From Aromatoleum toluclasticum ATCC 700605 (GTDB lineage: Bacteria > Pseudomonadota > Gammaproteobacteria > Burkholderiales > Rhodocyclaceae), in the NCBI RefSeq assembly GCF_000378245.1, contig NZ_KB899491.1:558001-622000 (forward strand): DNA of 64,000 nt, written 5' to 3'. The notes under the pieces are model-generated. The model had not been told where the DNA came from. It made no database searches and saw nothing but the letters and a program-made list of their open reading frames with translations. Positions 55,199-64,000 of the stretch are shown one piece after another. Position numbers and translations under genes: made by a program. Within the stretch, counting starts at the first letter, position 1; each line of letters starts with the position of its first letter.

Positions 55199-55861
55199 TC
55201 AGCGCAGTGAGATGACGGGCCAGCCGGCAGACTGGGCGTGCGCGCGCAGGGTGTCGTCGGGGTCGACGGCGATGGGGTCGGTGACGCGCGCCATCAGCGG
55301 CAGGTCGTTGTGCGAGTCGCTGTAGAACCACGAGCGGCCGAAGCTTCCCATGTACAGGCCCAGCGATTCGAGCCAGGCGTCGACGCGCTCGATCTTGCCG
55401 GCCTTGAACGCGGGCATGCCGCGCGGCTTGCCGGTGAAGGCGCCGCTTTCCTGCGCGGGGATGGTCGCGACGAGGTGCGGGATGCCGAATTCGCGCACGA
55501 TGGGGCCGGTGACGAAGCTGTTGGTGGCGGTGACGACGGCGACGAGCGCGCCGCTGTCGAGGTGCTGGCGCACGAGCGCGCGGGACTTCTCGGTGATCAT
55601 GGGGGCGACCGAGTTGGCCATGAACTGGCGGTGCCAGGTGTCGAGCTGCTCGCGCGGATGGCGGGCGAGGGGGGCGAGCTGGAAGTCGAGGAACTCGAAG
55701 ATGTCCAGCGTGCCGGCCTTGTATTGCTCGTAGAAGCGGACGTTCTTCGCTTCCTGCACTTCGCGGTCGAGCACGCCCTGGGCGATGAGGAACTGCGCCC
55801 ACTCGAAATCCGAGTCGCCGGCGAGGAGGGTGTTGTCGAGGTCGAAAAGGACGAGATCCAC
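55199..55861 (-). CDS. HAD-IB family phosphatase (SerB-like)
   Basis: A 220-residue phosphatase of the HAD subfamily IB. Motif I LVLFDLDNTLLAGDSDFEW, motif II VVTATNSFV, and the motif IV region WFYSDSHNDLPLM with VDPDDTLRAHA are all present. The group includes phosphoserine phosphatase and phosphorylethanolamine-type phosphatases. The GDSDFEWAQFL insert is the form seen next to hda in betaproteobacteria. The substrate is uncertain. It lies 27 bases after hda on the same strand. Confidence 0.9.
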   Translation of the reverse strand: MDLVLFDLDNTLLAGDSDFEWAQFLIAQGVLDREVQEAKNVRFYEQYKAGTLDIFEFLDFQLAPLARHPREQLDTWHRQFMANSVAPMITEKSRALVRQHLDSGALVAVVTATNSFVTGPIVREFGIPHLVATIPAQESGAFTGKPRGMPAFKAGKIERVDAWLESLGLYMGSFGRSWFYSDSHNDLPLMARVTDPIAVDPDDTLRAHAQSAGWPVISLR

Positions 55862-55888
55862 TGTGTTTCCTTGGGTTGAGGAGCCGGC

Positions 55889-56569
55889 TCAGATGTCCAG
55901 GCCGGCCTGCATCATTTCGCGCAGCAGCGGCAGCGTGACGGCGCGCTTGCGTTCGAGGGAGGCATTGTCGAGGGCGTCGAGCACCGCGAGCAGGCTGGGC
56001 AGGTCGCGGCGGCCGTGGCGCATCAGGAAGTCGATGACCTCGTCGGCCAGCCGCAGGCCGCGGCGCGCGGCCAGCGTCGCGAGGATGGCGGCGCGCGATT
56101 CGTCGTCGAGCGGGCGCACCTCGTAGATCAGGCATTGGCCGATGCGGGTGCGCAGGTCTTCGCGCAGGGCGAGCTGGCGCGGTGCTTCCCCGCCGGCGAG
56201 CAGCAGCGTCTGGCCGAGGCTGCGCGAGCGGTTGAAGGCGTTGAAGAGGGCGATCTGGGCGTCGTCGCCGAGGCGGTCGACGTCGTCGATGGCCAGCAGC
56301 AGGCCGGGCGTCTGCGGCAGTTCGTGGCCGACCTCGTCGGCGCCGATGCAGGCCGTCGGCCGGCCGCCGGCGGCGGCGAGCGTGCCGCGCAGGAGGTGGC
56401 TGCGGCCGCTGCCGGCAGGGCCCCACAGGTAGAGGTGGCCGGGCAGCGGTGTTTCCGCAGGGGCGGCAATGGCGCGCAGGGTGGCGACGAGTTCTTCGTT
56501 GCCGCCGACGACGAAGTTGTCGAGGGTGGGCGGTGCGTCGGGGCGGATGTCGAGGACGAGCTGTTTCAT
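55889..56569 (-). CDS. hda: DnaA regulatory inactivator Hda
   Basis: Stimulates ATP hydrolysis by DnaA together with the sliding clamp, preventing re-initiation. It is 226 residues from ATG 56569. The clamp-binding N-terminus MKQLVLDI (QL-x-L pattern) is present, then the AAA+ Walker A GPAGSGRSHLL, Walker B LLLAIDDVDRLG, the Box VII-like region and LREDLRTRIG. It overlaps the perM gene by four bases (ATGA). Confidence 0.94.
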   Translation of the reverse strand: MKQLVLDIRPDAPPTLDNFVVGGNEELVATLRAIAAPAETPLPGHLYLWGPAGSGRSHLLRGTLAAAGGRPTACIGADEVGHELPQTPGLLLAIDDVDRLGDDAQIALFNAFNRSRSLGQTLLLAGGEAPRQLALREDLRTRIGQCLIYEVRPLDDESRAAILATLAARRGLRLADEVIDFLMRHGRRDLPSLLAVLDALDNASLERKRAVTLPLLREMMQAGLDI

Positions 56570-57657
56570 TGCGGGGGGGCGTCGGCAGGAGGGTCGCCGA
56601 GATAGACACGGCTCGTGAGCCAGGCCGTGCGCACTTCGCGCAGGCCGACCAGGATCGCGGCACTCGCGGGCAGGGCGACGAGGATGCCGACGAAGCCGAA
56701 GAGCTGGCCGAAGGCCATCAGCGCGAAGATCACCGCAAGCGGGTGCAGGCCGATGCGCTCGCCGACGAGGTAGGGCGTGAGCGCGAAGCTTTCGATGAGC
56801 TGGCCGAGGCCGAAGACGATGGCGACGCCGATCAGCGGTGGCCAGCCTTCGGCCTGCAGCAGCGCGGAGAGGATGGCGAGCAGCAGGCCGCCGCCGAAGC
56901 CGATGTAGGGGATGAAGACGAGCAGGCCGGTGATGACGCCGACGGGCAGCGCGAACTTGAGGCCGGCGATCCACAGGCCGACGCTGTAGAAGACGGCCAG
57001 CAGCAGCATCACCGAGAGCTGGCCGCGCAGGAACTCGGAGAGCACGCGGTCGATGTCGTTGATGATGCGCATCGTGCGCTCGAGCATGGGGCGCGGGATG
57101 ACGGTCTGCAGGCCGCCGAGGATGTGCGGCCATTCCTGCAGCAGATAGAACATCACGACCGGCACGAGGAAGACGCTGGCGGCGGCGCCCGCCAGCGCGA
57201 GGCCGCCCTGGCGCAGCTGGCCGAGGATCACGGGAACGAGGTCTTGGGCGCTGTCCCAGTGTTCGGCGATCCAGGTGCGCACGAAGGCGGCGTCGAGCTG
57301 GAAGTCGAGGTCGAAGCGTGTACGCAGCAGGGGCGCGACGTGGGTGTTGATGAGCTCGATGAGGTCGGGCAGGCGCCGGACCAGCGCGATCGCCTCGCGC
57401 CAGATCATGGGGGCGAGGATCAGGAACAGCAGCAGGAGCAGCAGTCCGGCGCCGAGGATCACGAGCAGCACGGCGGCGGGGCGCGGAATGCGGCGCGCGA
57501 CCATCCAGTTCACTGCCGGATCGCAGATGTAGGCGAAGACGGCCGCGATCGCGAAGGGCGCGAGGATGGGCGACAGGGCGTAGAACAGCGCGAGCAGCGC
57601 CAGCGCGACGCCGGCCCAAGCGGCAGTTTGCAGACGGTCGGCGCGGGAAGGGTTCAT
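56566..57657 (-). CDS. perM: AI-2E family transporter (PerM)
   Basis: A 363-residue membrane protein with about eight segments: an N-terminal pair (about 10-45), PAAVLLVILGAGLLLLLLFLI near 60-85, and a C-terminal cluster with FIPYIGFGGGLLLAIL and VFGLGQLIESFALTPYLVGERIGLHPL. These are hallmarks of the AI-2E/UPF0118 family, which includes putative autoinducer-2 exporters and Na+/H+ antiporters. The substrate is unknown here. It is divergent from purM and coupled to hda, the common order hda-perM | purM. Confidence 0.92.
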   Translation of the reverse strand: MNPSRADRLQTAAWAGVALALLALFYALSPILAPFAIAAVFAYICDPAVNWMVARRIPRPAAVLLVILGAGLLLLLLFLILAPMIWREAIALVRRLPDLIELINTHVAPLLRTRFDLDFQLDAAFVRTWIAEHWDSAQDLVPVILGQLRQGGLALAGAAASVFLVPVVMFYLLQEWPHILGGLQTVIPRPMLERTMRIINDIDRVLSEFLRGQLSVMLLLAVFYSVGLWIAGLKFALPVGVITGLLVFIPYIGFGGGLLLAILSALLQAEGWPPLIGVAIVFGLGQLIESFALTPYLVGERIGLHPLAVIFALMAFGQLFGFVGILVALPASAAILVGLREVRTAWLTSRVYLGDPPADAPPQ

Positions 57658-57797
57658 TTCGAGTAAAATCGCGGACTTGGCGCGGGTACCTGGTGACCCG
57701 CGAAACCCGTAAATGTAGCCACTTGGCGTGGCGGCCTCAAGTTCGGCCGTCCGCGGCAGCGGCCCGAATGCGCATCCAGCAAGCCTGAGGAACGATC

Positions 57798-58844
57798 TTG
57801 AGCTCCCCGAAACCTTCCCTTTCCTACCGTGATGCCGGTGTCGATATCGATGCCGGCGACGCCCTCGTCGACCGCATCAAGCCACTGGCGAAACGCACCA
57901 TGCGCCCCGAAGTGCTGGGCGGCATCGGCGGTTTCGGCGCGCTGTTCGAGCTGTCGAAGAAGTACCGCGAGCCGGTGCTGGTGTCGGGTACCGACGGCGT
58001 TGGCACGAAGCTGAAGCTCGCGTTCCAGCTCAACAAGCATGACACGGTTGGCCAGGATCTGGTGGCGATGAGCGTGAACGACATCCTCGTGCAGGGTGCC
58101 GAGCCGCTGTTCTTCCTCGATTACTTCGCCTGCGGCAAACTTGATGTCGATACCGCCGCGGCGGTCGTCGGCGGCATCGCGCGCGGCTGCGAGTTGTCGG
58201 GTTGCGCGCTGATCGGCGGCGAAACGGCCGAGATGCCGGGCATGTACCCGGACGGCGAGTACGATCTGGCCGGTTTCGCGGTGGGTGCGGTGGAGAAGTC
58301 GGAAATCATCGACGGCTCGACCATCAAGCCGGGTGACGTGGTGCTGGGGCTGGCGTCCAGCGGCGCGCATTCGAACGGCTATTCGCTGATCCGCAAGATC
58401 ATCGAGCGCGCGAACCCGGATCTCGACGCCGATTTCCACGGCCGCCCCTTCCGCGACGTGGTGCTGGAGCCGACGCGCCTGTACGTGAAGTCCATGCTGG
58501 GCCTGATGCGCGCGATCCCGGGCGTCGTGAAGGGCATGGCGCACATCACCGGCGGCGGCCTGCTGGAGAACGTGCCGCGCATCCTCGGCGAGCATCTGAC
58601 GGCGAGCCTGGAGGCGTCGTCGTGGACGCTGCCGCCGCTGTTCCAGTGGCTGAAGCAGGAAGGCAACGTCGCCGACCAGGAGATGTACCGCGTGTTCAAC
58701 TGCGGCGTCGGCATGGTCGTGATCGTGTCGCCGGAGCAGGCCGATGCGGCCGTCGCGAACCTCGAGGCAGCAGGCGAGACGGTGTATCGCCTCGGCCGCA
58801 TCGAGGCGCGCGCGGAAGGCGCGGCGCAGACGACGGTCGCCTGA
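57798..58844 (+). CDS. purM: Phosphoribosylformylglycinamidine cyclo-ligase PurM
   Basis: ATP-dependent ring closure to aminoimidazole ribotide in purine synthesis, 348 residues. Seen are [90 protein letters not shown] and [15 protein letters not shown]. The 140-base gap before it contains a TAAAAT hexamer at 57664-57669 but no gene. It is ended by a strong terminator. Confidence 0.97.
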   Translation: MSSPKPSLSYRDAGVDIDAGDALVDRIKPLAKRTMRPEVLGGIGGFGALFELSKKYREPVLVSGTDGVGTKLKLAFQLNKHDTVGQDLVAMSVNDILVQGAEPLFFLDYFACGKLDVDTAAAVVGGIARGCELSGCALIGGETAEMPGMYPDGEYDLAGFAVGAVEKSEIIDGSTIKPGDVVLGLASSGAHSNGYSLIRKIIERANPDLDADFHGRPFRDVVLEPTRLYVKSMLGLMRAIPGVVKGMAHITGGGLLENVPRILGEHLTASLEASSWTLPPLFQWLKQEGNVADQEMYRVFNCGVGMVVIVSPEQADAAVANLEAAGETVYRLGRIEARAEGAAQTTVA

Positions 58845-58925
58845 GTTTCGCCGGGGCCGCGCGCGATGCGGGGCCCTGCCTTCCGCGCAACTTTGGTGCC
58901 GGGGGGCTTGTCAGCTGTATGCAGG

Positions 58926-58958
58926 GAGCGCACCAAACGGGGTGCGCTCGTTTTTTTT
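58926..58958 (+). terminator. Rho-independent terminator after purM
   Basis: GAGCGCACC and GGTGCGCTC form a perfect 9-pair stem with a 6-base loop, followed by G and eight T. It lies 81 bases after purM and before the efflux genes. Confidence 0.95.
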
Positions 58959-58992
58959 CCGGACCCCGTTCCAGTTTGAGTGCTCGCCGAAG

Positions 58993-60135
58993 ATGCCCGC
59001 CCGCCGTCGCCTGATTGCCGCCGTAAGCCTTGCCGGAATCGCCGCCCTCGCGGGTTATGCGTACTTCGCGAACCGCAGTGCCGGCACGGCCCTGCCGGCG
59101 TCCGGCGCGAAGCCGGCCGCGGGCGCCGGTGCGGCAGCTGCGCAGGGGCCAGCGGACGTGGAGACGGCGACGGTCGCGGCCGAGTCGATGGCGGACGACG
59201 TGAGCGCGGTGGGCACGCTGCGCTCGAACGAGTCCGTCGTCCTGCGCCCCGAGGTCGCCGGGCGCATCGAGGCGATCCGCTTCCGTGAAGGCAGTCCGGT
59301 GCGTCGCGGTGACGTGCTGGTCGACTTCGATGCCGCGGTGCAGCGGGCCGAGGTGCAGCAGGCGAAGGCGAACCTGGCGCTGGCGCAGGCCAATTTCGGG
59401 CGCACCGAGGATCTCTTCAACCGCAAGTTCCTGAGCCAGAGCGCGCGCGACGAGGCGGCGTCGCGGCTGGAAGTGGCGCACGCGAACATGGCGTTGGCCG
59501 AGGCGCGCCTGGGCAAGATGCGCGTCCGCGCGCCCTTTGCCGGCATCGTCGGCATCCGCAACGTGAGCGTCGGCGATTACGTCAAGGAAGGCGAGGAGCT
59601 CGTCAATCTGGAGGACATCGCGACGCTCAAGGTCGATTTCCGGCTGCCCGAGATCTACCTCGCGCAGATCCGCCCCGGGCAGAAGCTGGAGCTCGCGTCC
59701 GATGCGGTGGAGGGCAGGCGCTTCGCCGCGGTGGTCAGCGCGATCGATCCGCTCGTCGACGAGCAGGGGCGGGCGGTGGTGATGCGTGCGACGCTGCAGA
59801 ATGACGGCCTGCGCTTGCGCCCCGGGATGTTCGCGCGCGTGCGGCTGATCCTGCAGGAGCGCGCCAACGTCGCGGTGGTGCCCGAGCAGGCGCTGGTGCC
59901 GGCGCCGGGCGACGTGCAGTTCGTGTATCGCGTGGTCGACGGCAAGGCGCAGCGCGTCGAGGTGAAGACCGGCGCGCGGCGCGGCACGCGGGTGGAGATC
60001 GTCAAGGGCGTGCAGGCGGGCGACCTGGTCGTGACCGCCGGGCAGCTCAAGCTGCGCGACGGGGCGGCGGTGAGGGTCGTGGGGGCTGAGGCTCCGGTCG
60101 CGCCCGAAGCGGGCACCGCCAAGCCGGCGAGCTGA
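58993..60135 (+). CDS. RND efflux periplasmic adaptor (membrane fusion protein)
   Basis: A 380-residue adaptor linking an inner-membrane RND pump to an outer-membrane channel. The start is ATG 58993, with an N-terminal signal anchor (about 7-26). Lipoyl halves are split around a coiled hairpin: GRIEAIRFREGSPVRRGDVLVDFD, then AKANLALAQANFGRTEDLFNRKFLSQSARDEA, then MRVRAPFAGIVGIRNVSVGDYVKEG. A beta-barrel and membrane-proximal domain follow. It lies 10 bases before the pump gene. Substrates are not predictable; no regulator or outer-membrane factor is adjacent in the window. Confidence 0.93.
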   Translation: MPARRRLIAAVSLAGIAALAGYAYFANRSAGTALPASGAKPAAGAGAAAAQGPADVETATVAAESMADDVSAVGTLRSNESVVLRPEVAGRIEAIRFREGSPVRRGDVLVDFDAAVQRAEVQQAKANLALAQANFGRTEDLFNRKFLSQSARDEAASRLEVAHANMALAEARLGKMRVRAPFAGIVGIRNVSVGDYVKEGEELVNLEDIATLKVDFRLPEIYLAQIRPGQKLELASDAVEGRRFAAVVSAIDPLVDEQGRAVVMRATLQNDGLRLRPGMFARVRLILQERANVAVVPEQALVPAPGDVQFVYRVVDGKAQRVEVKTGARRGTRVEIVKGVQAGDLVVTAGQLKLRDGAAVRVVGAEAPVAPEAGTAKPAS

Positions 60136-60145
60136 GGGGGCGGTC

Positions 60146-63100
60146 ATGATCCTGTCGGAAATCTGCATCAAGCGCCCGGTGTTCGCGACGGTGCTGTCGC
60201 TGCTGGTGCTGCTGATCGGGCTGATGTCGTATTCGCGCCTGACCGTGCGCGAGTACCCCAATATCGACGAGCCGGTGGTGACCGTCGACACCACCTATAC
60301 TGGTGCGAGCGCGGAGATCGTCGAGTCGCAGGTGACGAAGCCGCTGGAAGACTCGCTCGCCGGCATCGAGGGCGTCGACGTGCTGCAGTCGATCAGCCGC
60401 CAGGAGCGCAGCCAGATCACGGTGCGCTTCCGCGTCGAGCGCAACGCCGACAGCGCCGCCGCGGACGTGCGCGACCGGGTGTCGCGCGTGCGCCGGCGCC
60501 TGCCCGACGACATCGACGAGCCGGTGATCTCGAAGGTGGAGGCGGATGCGAACCCCATCATCTGGATCGCGTTCTCGTCGGACCGCCATTCGCCGCTGGA
60601 ACTTTCCGATTTCGCCAGCCGCGTGGTCAAGCCGCGCCTGCAGACGCTGTCCGGCGCGGCGGACGCGCGTATGTTCGGCGAGCGCCGCTATTCGATGCGC
60701 ATCTGGCTGGACCGCGAGCGGCTCGCCGCCTTCCGGCTGACGCCGCAGGACGTCGAGGATGCGATCCGGCGCCAGAACGTGGAGCTGCCGGCGGGGCGCA
60801 TCGAGAGCCGCGAGCGCGAGTTCGCGGTGGTCGCGCAGACCGATCTGGCGACGCCGCGCGAGTTCGAGTCCATCGTCGTGCGCCAGCCGCCGGCGGCCGG
60901 CGGCTACGCGGTGCGCATCCGCGACGTCGGCCGTGTCGAGGTCGCGGCGCAGAGTGAGCGCACGCTGGTGCGCTTCATGGGCAAGCCGGCGGTGTCGATC
61001 GGGCTGATCAAGCAGTCGGTGGCGAATCCGCTGGATCTCAAGCGCGGCCTCGTGGAAATGTTGCCGGTGCTGGAGGCGGAGCTGCCCGAAGGCATGCGCA
61101 TGAACATCGCCAACGACACGACGGTGTTCATCGACCGCTCGATCGCGTCGGTGTTCAGCACAATCTGGGAGGCGGTGCTGCTGGTCGCGGTGATCTGCTT
61201 CTTCTTCCTGCGCAACTGGCGCGCGATGCTGATTCCGCTGGTGACGATCCCGGTGTCGCTGGTGGGGGCGTTCGCGCTGATGCTGATGTTCGGCTTTTCG
61301 ATCAACACGCTGACGCTGCTGGCGCTGGTGCTGGCGATCGGCCTCGTCGTCGATGACGCGATCGTGGTGCTGGAGAATATCTACCGCCACGTCGAGGAGG
61401 GCATGGAGCCGCTGCAGGCGGCCTTCCGCGGAGCGCGGGAGATCGGCTTCGCGGTGGTGGCGATGACGATCACGCTGGCGGCGGTGTATGCGCCGGTGGC
61501 CTTCATGACCGGGCGCACCGGCAAGCTGTTCACCGAGTTCGCGCTGACGCTCGCCGGGGCGGTGATCGTGTCGGGCTTCGTCGCGCTGACGCTGTCGCCG
61601 ATGATGTGCTCGAAGCTGCTGCGCCACGAAAAGAAGCACGGCCGTGTGTATAACGCCATCGAAGGCTTCCTCGGCTGGCTCACGGCCAGTTACCGGCGTG
61701 TGCTCGGGATCGCGCTGAACCTGCGCTGGGTCGTGATGGTCGCGTTCGCGCTGGTCGCGGGCTCGTCGCTGCTGCTGCTGAAGACGCTGAAGACCGAGCT
61801 CGCGCCGGTCGAGGACCGCGGGCGCGTCGTGGGCATCTTCTCCGGCCCGGAGGGCGCGACGATCGACTTCATGGCGCGCTACGCGACGCAGCTCGAAGGG
61901 ATCTACGCGAAGGTTCCCGAGGTGGATCGTTACCTCGTGATTTCCGGCAACCCGACGGTGTCGCAGGGGATTTCGTTTGCCGGTTTCACCGACTGGGCGG
62001 CGCGTGAGCGCAATGCGACCGCGATCGCCGGCGAGATGCGGCCGAAGATGGCGGCGATCCCCGGCCTGCAGGTCTTCCCCGTGCTGCCGGCGTCCTTCGG
62101 CCAGAGTCCGCGCACGCGGCCGATCAGTTTCGTGATCACGACCTCGGAGTCCTACGACGAGCTGGCGCGCAACACGGACCGGATCCTCGACGAGATGCGC
62201 AAGCAGCCGGGCTTCGTGTCGCCCGATACCGACCTGAAGCTGACCAAGCCGGAACTGGCGGTCGACGTCGATCGCGAAAAGGCGGCCGATCTCGGCATCC
62301 CCGTCGATGTGATCGGGCGCACGCTGGAGACGATGCTGGGCGGGCGGCAGGTGACGCGCTACAAGCGGGATGCGGAGCAATACGACGTGATCGTGCAGGT
62401 GGCGGCGCCTAGCCGGGCGGTCGCGCGCGACATCCGCGACATCTACGTGCGCGCCAGGAACGGCGAGATGGTGCCGTTGGCGAACGTCGTCAAGGTGCAG
62501 GACCGGGTCAGCCCGCGCGAGCTGAACCACTTCGGCCAGCGGCGCTCGGTGACGATCTCCGCCAACCTCGCGCCCGGTTTCGCGATGGGCGAGGCGCTCG
62601 CGTGGCTCGACGCAACCGCCGCGGGCGTGCTGCCGGCCGGCTATGCGGTCGATTACGACGGCCAGTCGCGCGAGTTCAAGACCAGCTCGGCGAGCCTCGC
62701 GCTGACCTTCGTGCTCGCGCTCGCCTTTATCTACCTCGTGCTGGCGGCGCAGTTCGAGAGCTTCCGCGATCCCTTTATCATCATGCTGACGGTGCCCCTG
62801 TCGATGACCGGGGCGCTCGCGGCGTTGTATCTGGCCGGGGGCACGCTCAACGTGTATAGCCAGATCGGGCTGGTGACGCTGGTCGGCCTGATCACCAAGC
62901 ACGGCATCCTGATCGTGGAGTTCGCGAACCAGCTGCGCGACCGGGGCGCCGCCCTGCGCGACGCGGTCGTCGAAGCGTCGGTGCTGCGCCTGCGCCCCAT
63001 CCTGATGACCACCGGCGCCATGGTGCTGGGTTCGATCCCGCTCGCGCTCGCGACCGGCGCCGGCGCGGAGAGCCGCCAGCAGATCGGCTGGGTGATCGTC

Positions 63101-63220
63101 GGCGGCTTGCTGTTGGGGACCTTCTTCACGCTGTTCGTCGTGCCGACCGTCTACACGCTGCTCGCGCGACGCGAACGCAATCCGCTCGCGGTCGAGGACG
63201 GCGCGCCCGCTTCGGCCTGA
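60146..63220 (+). CDS. RND efflux pump permease (AcrB/MdtB type)
   Basis: Proton-driven trimeric exporter, 1024 residues. The first membrane segment is FATVLSLLVLLIGLMSYSRL, and a second repeat starts near 520. The proton-relay Asp pair lies in the fourth-segment motif GLVVDDAIVVLENIYRHVEEG. PNIDEPVVTVDT and SPMMCSKLL are also typical. Two large periplasmic loops form the porter domain. Heavy-metal (HME) features are not evident, so a hydrophobic or drug-like substrate (HAE-type) is likelier. It forms an operon with the adaptor. A membrane protein gene follows closely. Confidence 0.95.
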   Translation: MILSEICIKRPVFATVLSLLVLLIGLMSYSRLTVREYPNIDEPVVTVDTTYTGASAEIVESQVTKPLEDSLAGIEGVDVLQSISRQERSQITVRFRVERNADSAAADVRDRVSRVRRRLPDDIDEPVISKVEADANPIIWIAFSSDRHSPLELSDFASRVVKPRLQTLSGAADARMFGERRYSMRIWLDRERLAAFRLTPQDVEDAIRRQNVELPAGRIESREREFAVVAQTDLATPREFESIVVRQPPAAGGYAVRIRDVGRVEVAAQSERTLVRFMGKPAVSIGLIKQSVANPLDLKRGLVEMLPVLEAELPEGMRMNIANDTTVFIDRSIASVFSTIWEAVLLVAVICFFFLRNWRAMLIPLVTIPVSLVGAFALMLMFGFSINTLTLLALVLAIGLVVDDAIVVLENIYRHVEEGMEPLQAAFRGAREIGFAVVAMTITLAAVYAPVAFMTGRTGKLFTEFALTLAGAVIVSGFVALTLSPMMCSKLLRHEKKHGRVYNAIEGFLGWLTASYRRVLGIALNLRWVVMVAFALVAGSSLLLLKTLKTELAPVEDRGRVVGIFSGPEGATIDFMARYATQLEGIYAKVPEVDRYLVISGNPTVSQGISFAGFTDWAARERNATAIAGEMRPKMAAIPGLQVFPVLPASFGQSPRTRPISFVITTSESYDELARNTDRILDEMRKQPGFVSPDTDLKLTKPELAVDVDREKAADLGIPVDVIGRTLETMLGGRQVTRYKRDAEQYDVIVQVAAPSRAVARDIRDIYVRARNGEMVPLANVVKVQDRVSPRELNHFGQRRSVTISANLAPGFAMGEALAWLDATAAGVLPAGYAVDYDGQSREFKTSSASLALTFVLALAFIYLVLAAQFESFRDPFIIMLTVPLSMTGALAALYLAGGTLNVYSQIGLVTLVGLITKHGILIVEFANQLRDRGAALRDAVVEASVLRLRPILMTTGAMVLGSIPLALATGAGAESRQQIGWVIVGGLLLGTFFTLFVVPTVYTLLARRERNPLAVEDGAPASA

Positions 63221-63231
63221 TCGTCCGCGAC

Positions 63232-64000
63232 GTGTCCGACGTCCATCTCCACACGCTTTCCCGCCCGCGCACGGTCCTCGCCGCGTGGCTGATGGCCGGG
63301 CTCGTGCTGCTGGCGTTCGCGCATGGCGCGCGCACCGGACTGCCGGCATGGCCGGCGGGCGTCGCCGCGTGGGGCGCGGGCGTCGCGCTGTGGCCGCGGC
63401 TCGATGCGGGGCAGCGCCGCTTCGCGCTGATCCTGTGCGGACTGGGGGCGCTGGCGCTGGCCGCGGCGGTATGGCGCGGTGCGCAGCCGGCGTGGAGCGG
63501 CCTGCTGACGCAGAACACGGCGCTGCTCGGGATGCTGGCGGCCGTGAGCTTCCTGCAGCTCGTCGGTGTCGGCAAGGATGGGGAGCGGCCCCTGCCGCGC
63601 GGGCGCCGCGCGCTGTGGCAGACGCTCGCAGGCGTGCATGTGCTCGGGGCGGTGATCAACATGTCGGTCGTGTTCATCATCGCCGAGCGCATCGCGCAGG
63701 GCGGACGCCTGAGCGCGGCGCAGGCGGCGCTGCTCGCGCGCGGCTTCCTCCTCGCGGCGCTGTGGTCGCCGTTCTTCGGCGCGATGGCGGTGGCGCTGAC
63801 CTATGCGCCGGGCGCGCGGCTGGAGGATCTGGTGCTGGCCGGGCTGCCGCTCGCCGTGGTGCTGCTGTGGCTGATCACGCGCACCCTGCCGCTATCGGCG
63901 GGTGAGACGGAGGGCGGATTCGTCGGCTTCCCGATGCGCGCGTCCTCGCTGTGGTTGCCGCTGGCGCTGACGGCGATGGTGTCGGCGGGACTCGTGTGGC
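63232..64000 (+). CDS. Integral membrane protein, partial at the window edge
   Basis: An open frame from the GTG at 63232 to the edge (256 codons) encodes a protein with about seven hydrophobic segments: AAWLMAGLVLLAFAH near 17-31, repeated segments rich in Ala, Leu and Gly, then NMSVVFIIAERIAQGG and LLAALWSPFFGAMAVALTY. The SPFFGAMAVALTYAPGA stretch suggests a transporter-like re-entrant region. It starts 11 bases after the RND pump gene and may belong to that operon. I do not recognise the family. The start is uncertain, as no clear SD is present. Confidence 0.6.
   Translation, partial: MSDVHLHTLSRPRTVLAAWLMAGLVLLAFAHGARTGLPAWPAGVAAWGAGVALWPRLDAGQRRFALILCGLGALALAAAVWRGAQPAWSGLLTQNTALLGMLAAVSFLQLVGVGKDGERPLPRGRRALWQTLAGVHVLGAVINMSVVFIIAERIAQGGRLSAAQAALLARGFLLAALWSPFFGAMAVALTYAPGARLEDLVLAGLPLAVVLLWLITRTLPLSAGETEGGFVGFPMRASSLWLPLALTAMVSAGLVW

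Noticed and set aside
60047-63349. A 1100-codon open frame antisense to the RND pump
   Set aside because: It is composed largely of Arg, His, Asp and Gln in low-complexity runs, the usual antisense image of a GC-rich gene. The plus strand encodes an unmistakable pump.

Overview
The window looks like a contiguous piece of chromosome from a GC-rich betaproteobacterium. Gene content and local orders (tkt-gap-pgk followed by pyk and fba, hda-perM next to purM, secB-grxC-rhodanese next to gpsA, pmbA divergent from yjgA) fit the Rhodocyclales (Azoarcus/Aromatoleum/Thauera type). This is an inference from gene families, not a database match. I found no rRNA, tRNA, insertion sequence, prophage or CRISPR array. 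Genes are densely packed and alternate between strands. The very long open frames antisense to real genes are a by-product of high GC content.

Layout. 1-4.5 kb: two divergent membrane diguanylate cyclases, each with a periplasmic CXXCH heme motif, flank a membrane methyltransferase-like gene and the remnant of a glutathione peroxidase gene. 4.5-17.1 kb: a minus-strand carbon-metabolism block with an inositol-monophosphatase-family gene, an unknown small gene, phosphoribulokinase, transketolase, gap, pgk, pyk, fba and another unknown gene. It is interrupted by two plus-strand genes (a secreted Cache protein and a small Cys-tailed protein) and by bluB under a cobalamin riboswitch. 17.2-23.1 kb (plus): rsmE, a two-domain PPK2, argA, a PAS-GGDEF cyclase and yggX. 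23.1-26.7 kb (minus): phoU, rpiA, moeA and cytochrome c4. 26.8-28.7 kb (plus): engB, three hairpins with GGA in the loops, and hemB. 28.7-31.3 kb (minus): a HAD nucleotidase, bioC and bioB.

31.3-40.7 kb: comF and trmL (plus); gpsA, an SH3 protein, secB, grxC, a rhodanese and an ArsR regulator (minus); then gpmA, envC, ctpA, an unknown gene and a MoeB/ThiF protein (plus). 40.7-50.7 kb (minus): ribD, nrdR, glyA, a histidine phosphatase, a TRAP transporter with two tandem paralogous binding proteins, and pmbA. 50.8-52 kb (plus): yjgA and mogA. 52-57.7 kb (minus): msrQ, msrP, an anti-sigma factor, an ECF sigma factor, a HAD-IB phosphatase, hda and a PerM-family protein. 57.8-64 kb (plus): purM, an RND efflux adaptor and pump, and a membrane protein cut by the window edge.

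How the genes work together. Phosphoribulokinase beside transketolase, gap, pgk, a Calvin-type class II aldolase and rpiA covers much of the Calvin cycle apart from RuBisCO, which is not in the window. moeA, mogA and a MoeB-like gene supply molybdenum cofactor, which the periplasmic methionine sulfoxide reductase MsrP needs. MsrP and its heme partner MsrQ lie directly downstream of an ECF sigma/anti-sigma pair, suggesting an envelope oxidative-stress module. The strongest candidates for something less described are the heme-motif cyclase pair (one also has a cytoplasmic Cys cluster), the GGA-loop RNA before hemB, and an ArsR regulator whose Cys spacing matches persulfide sensors and sits next to a rhodanese.
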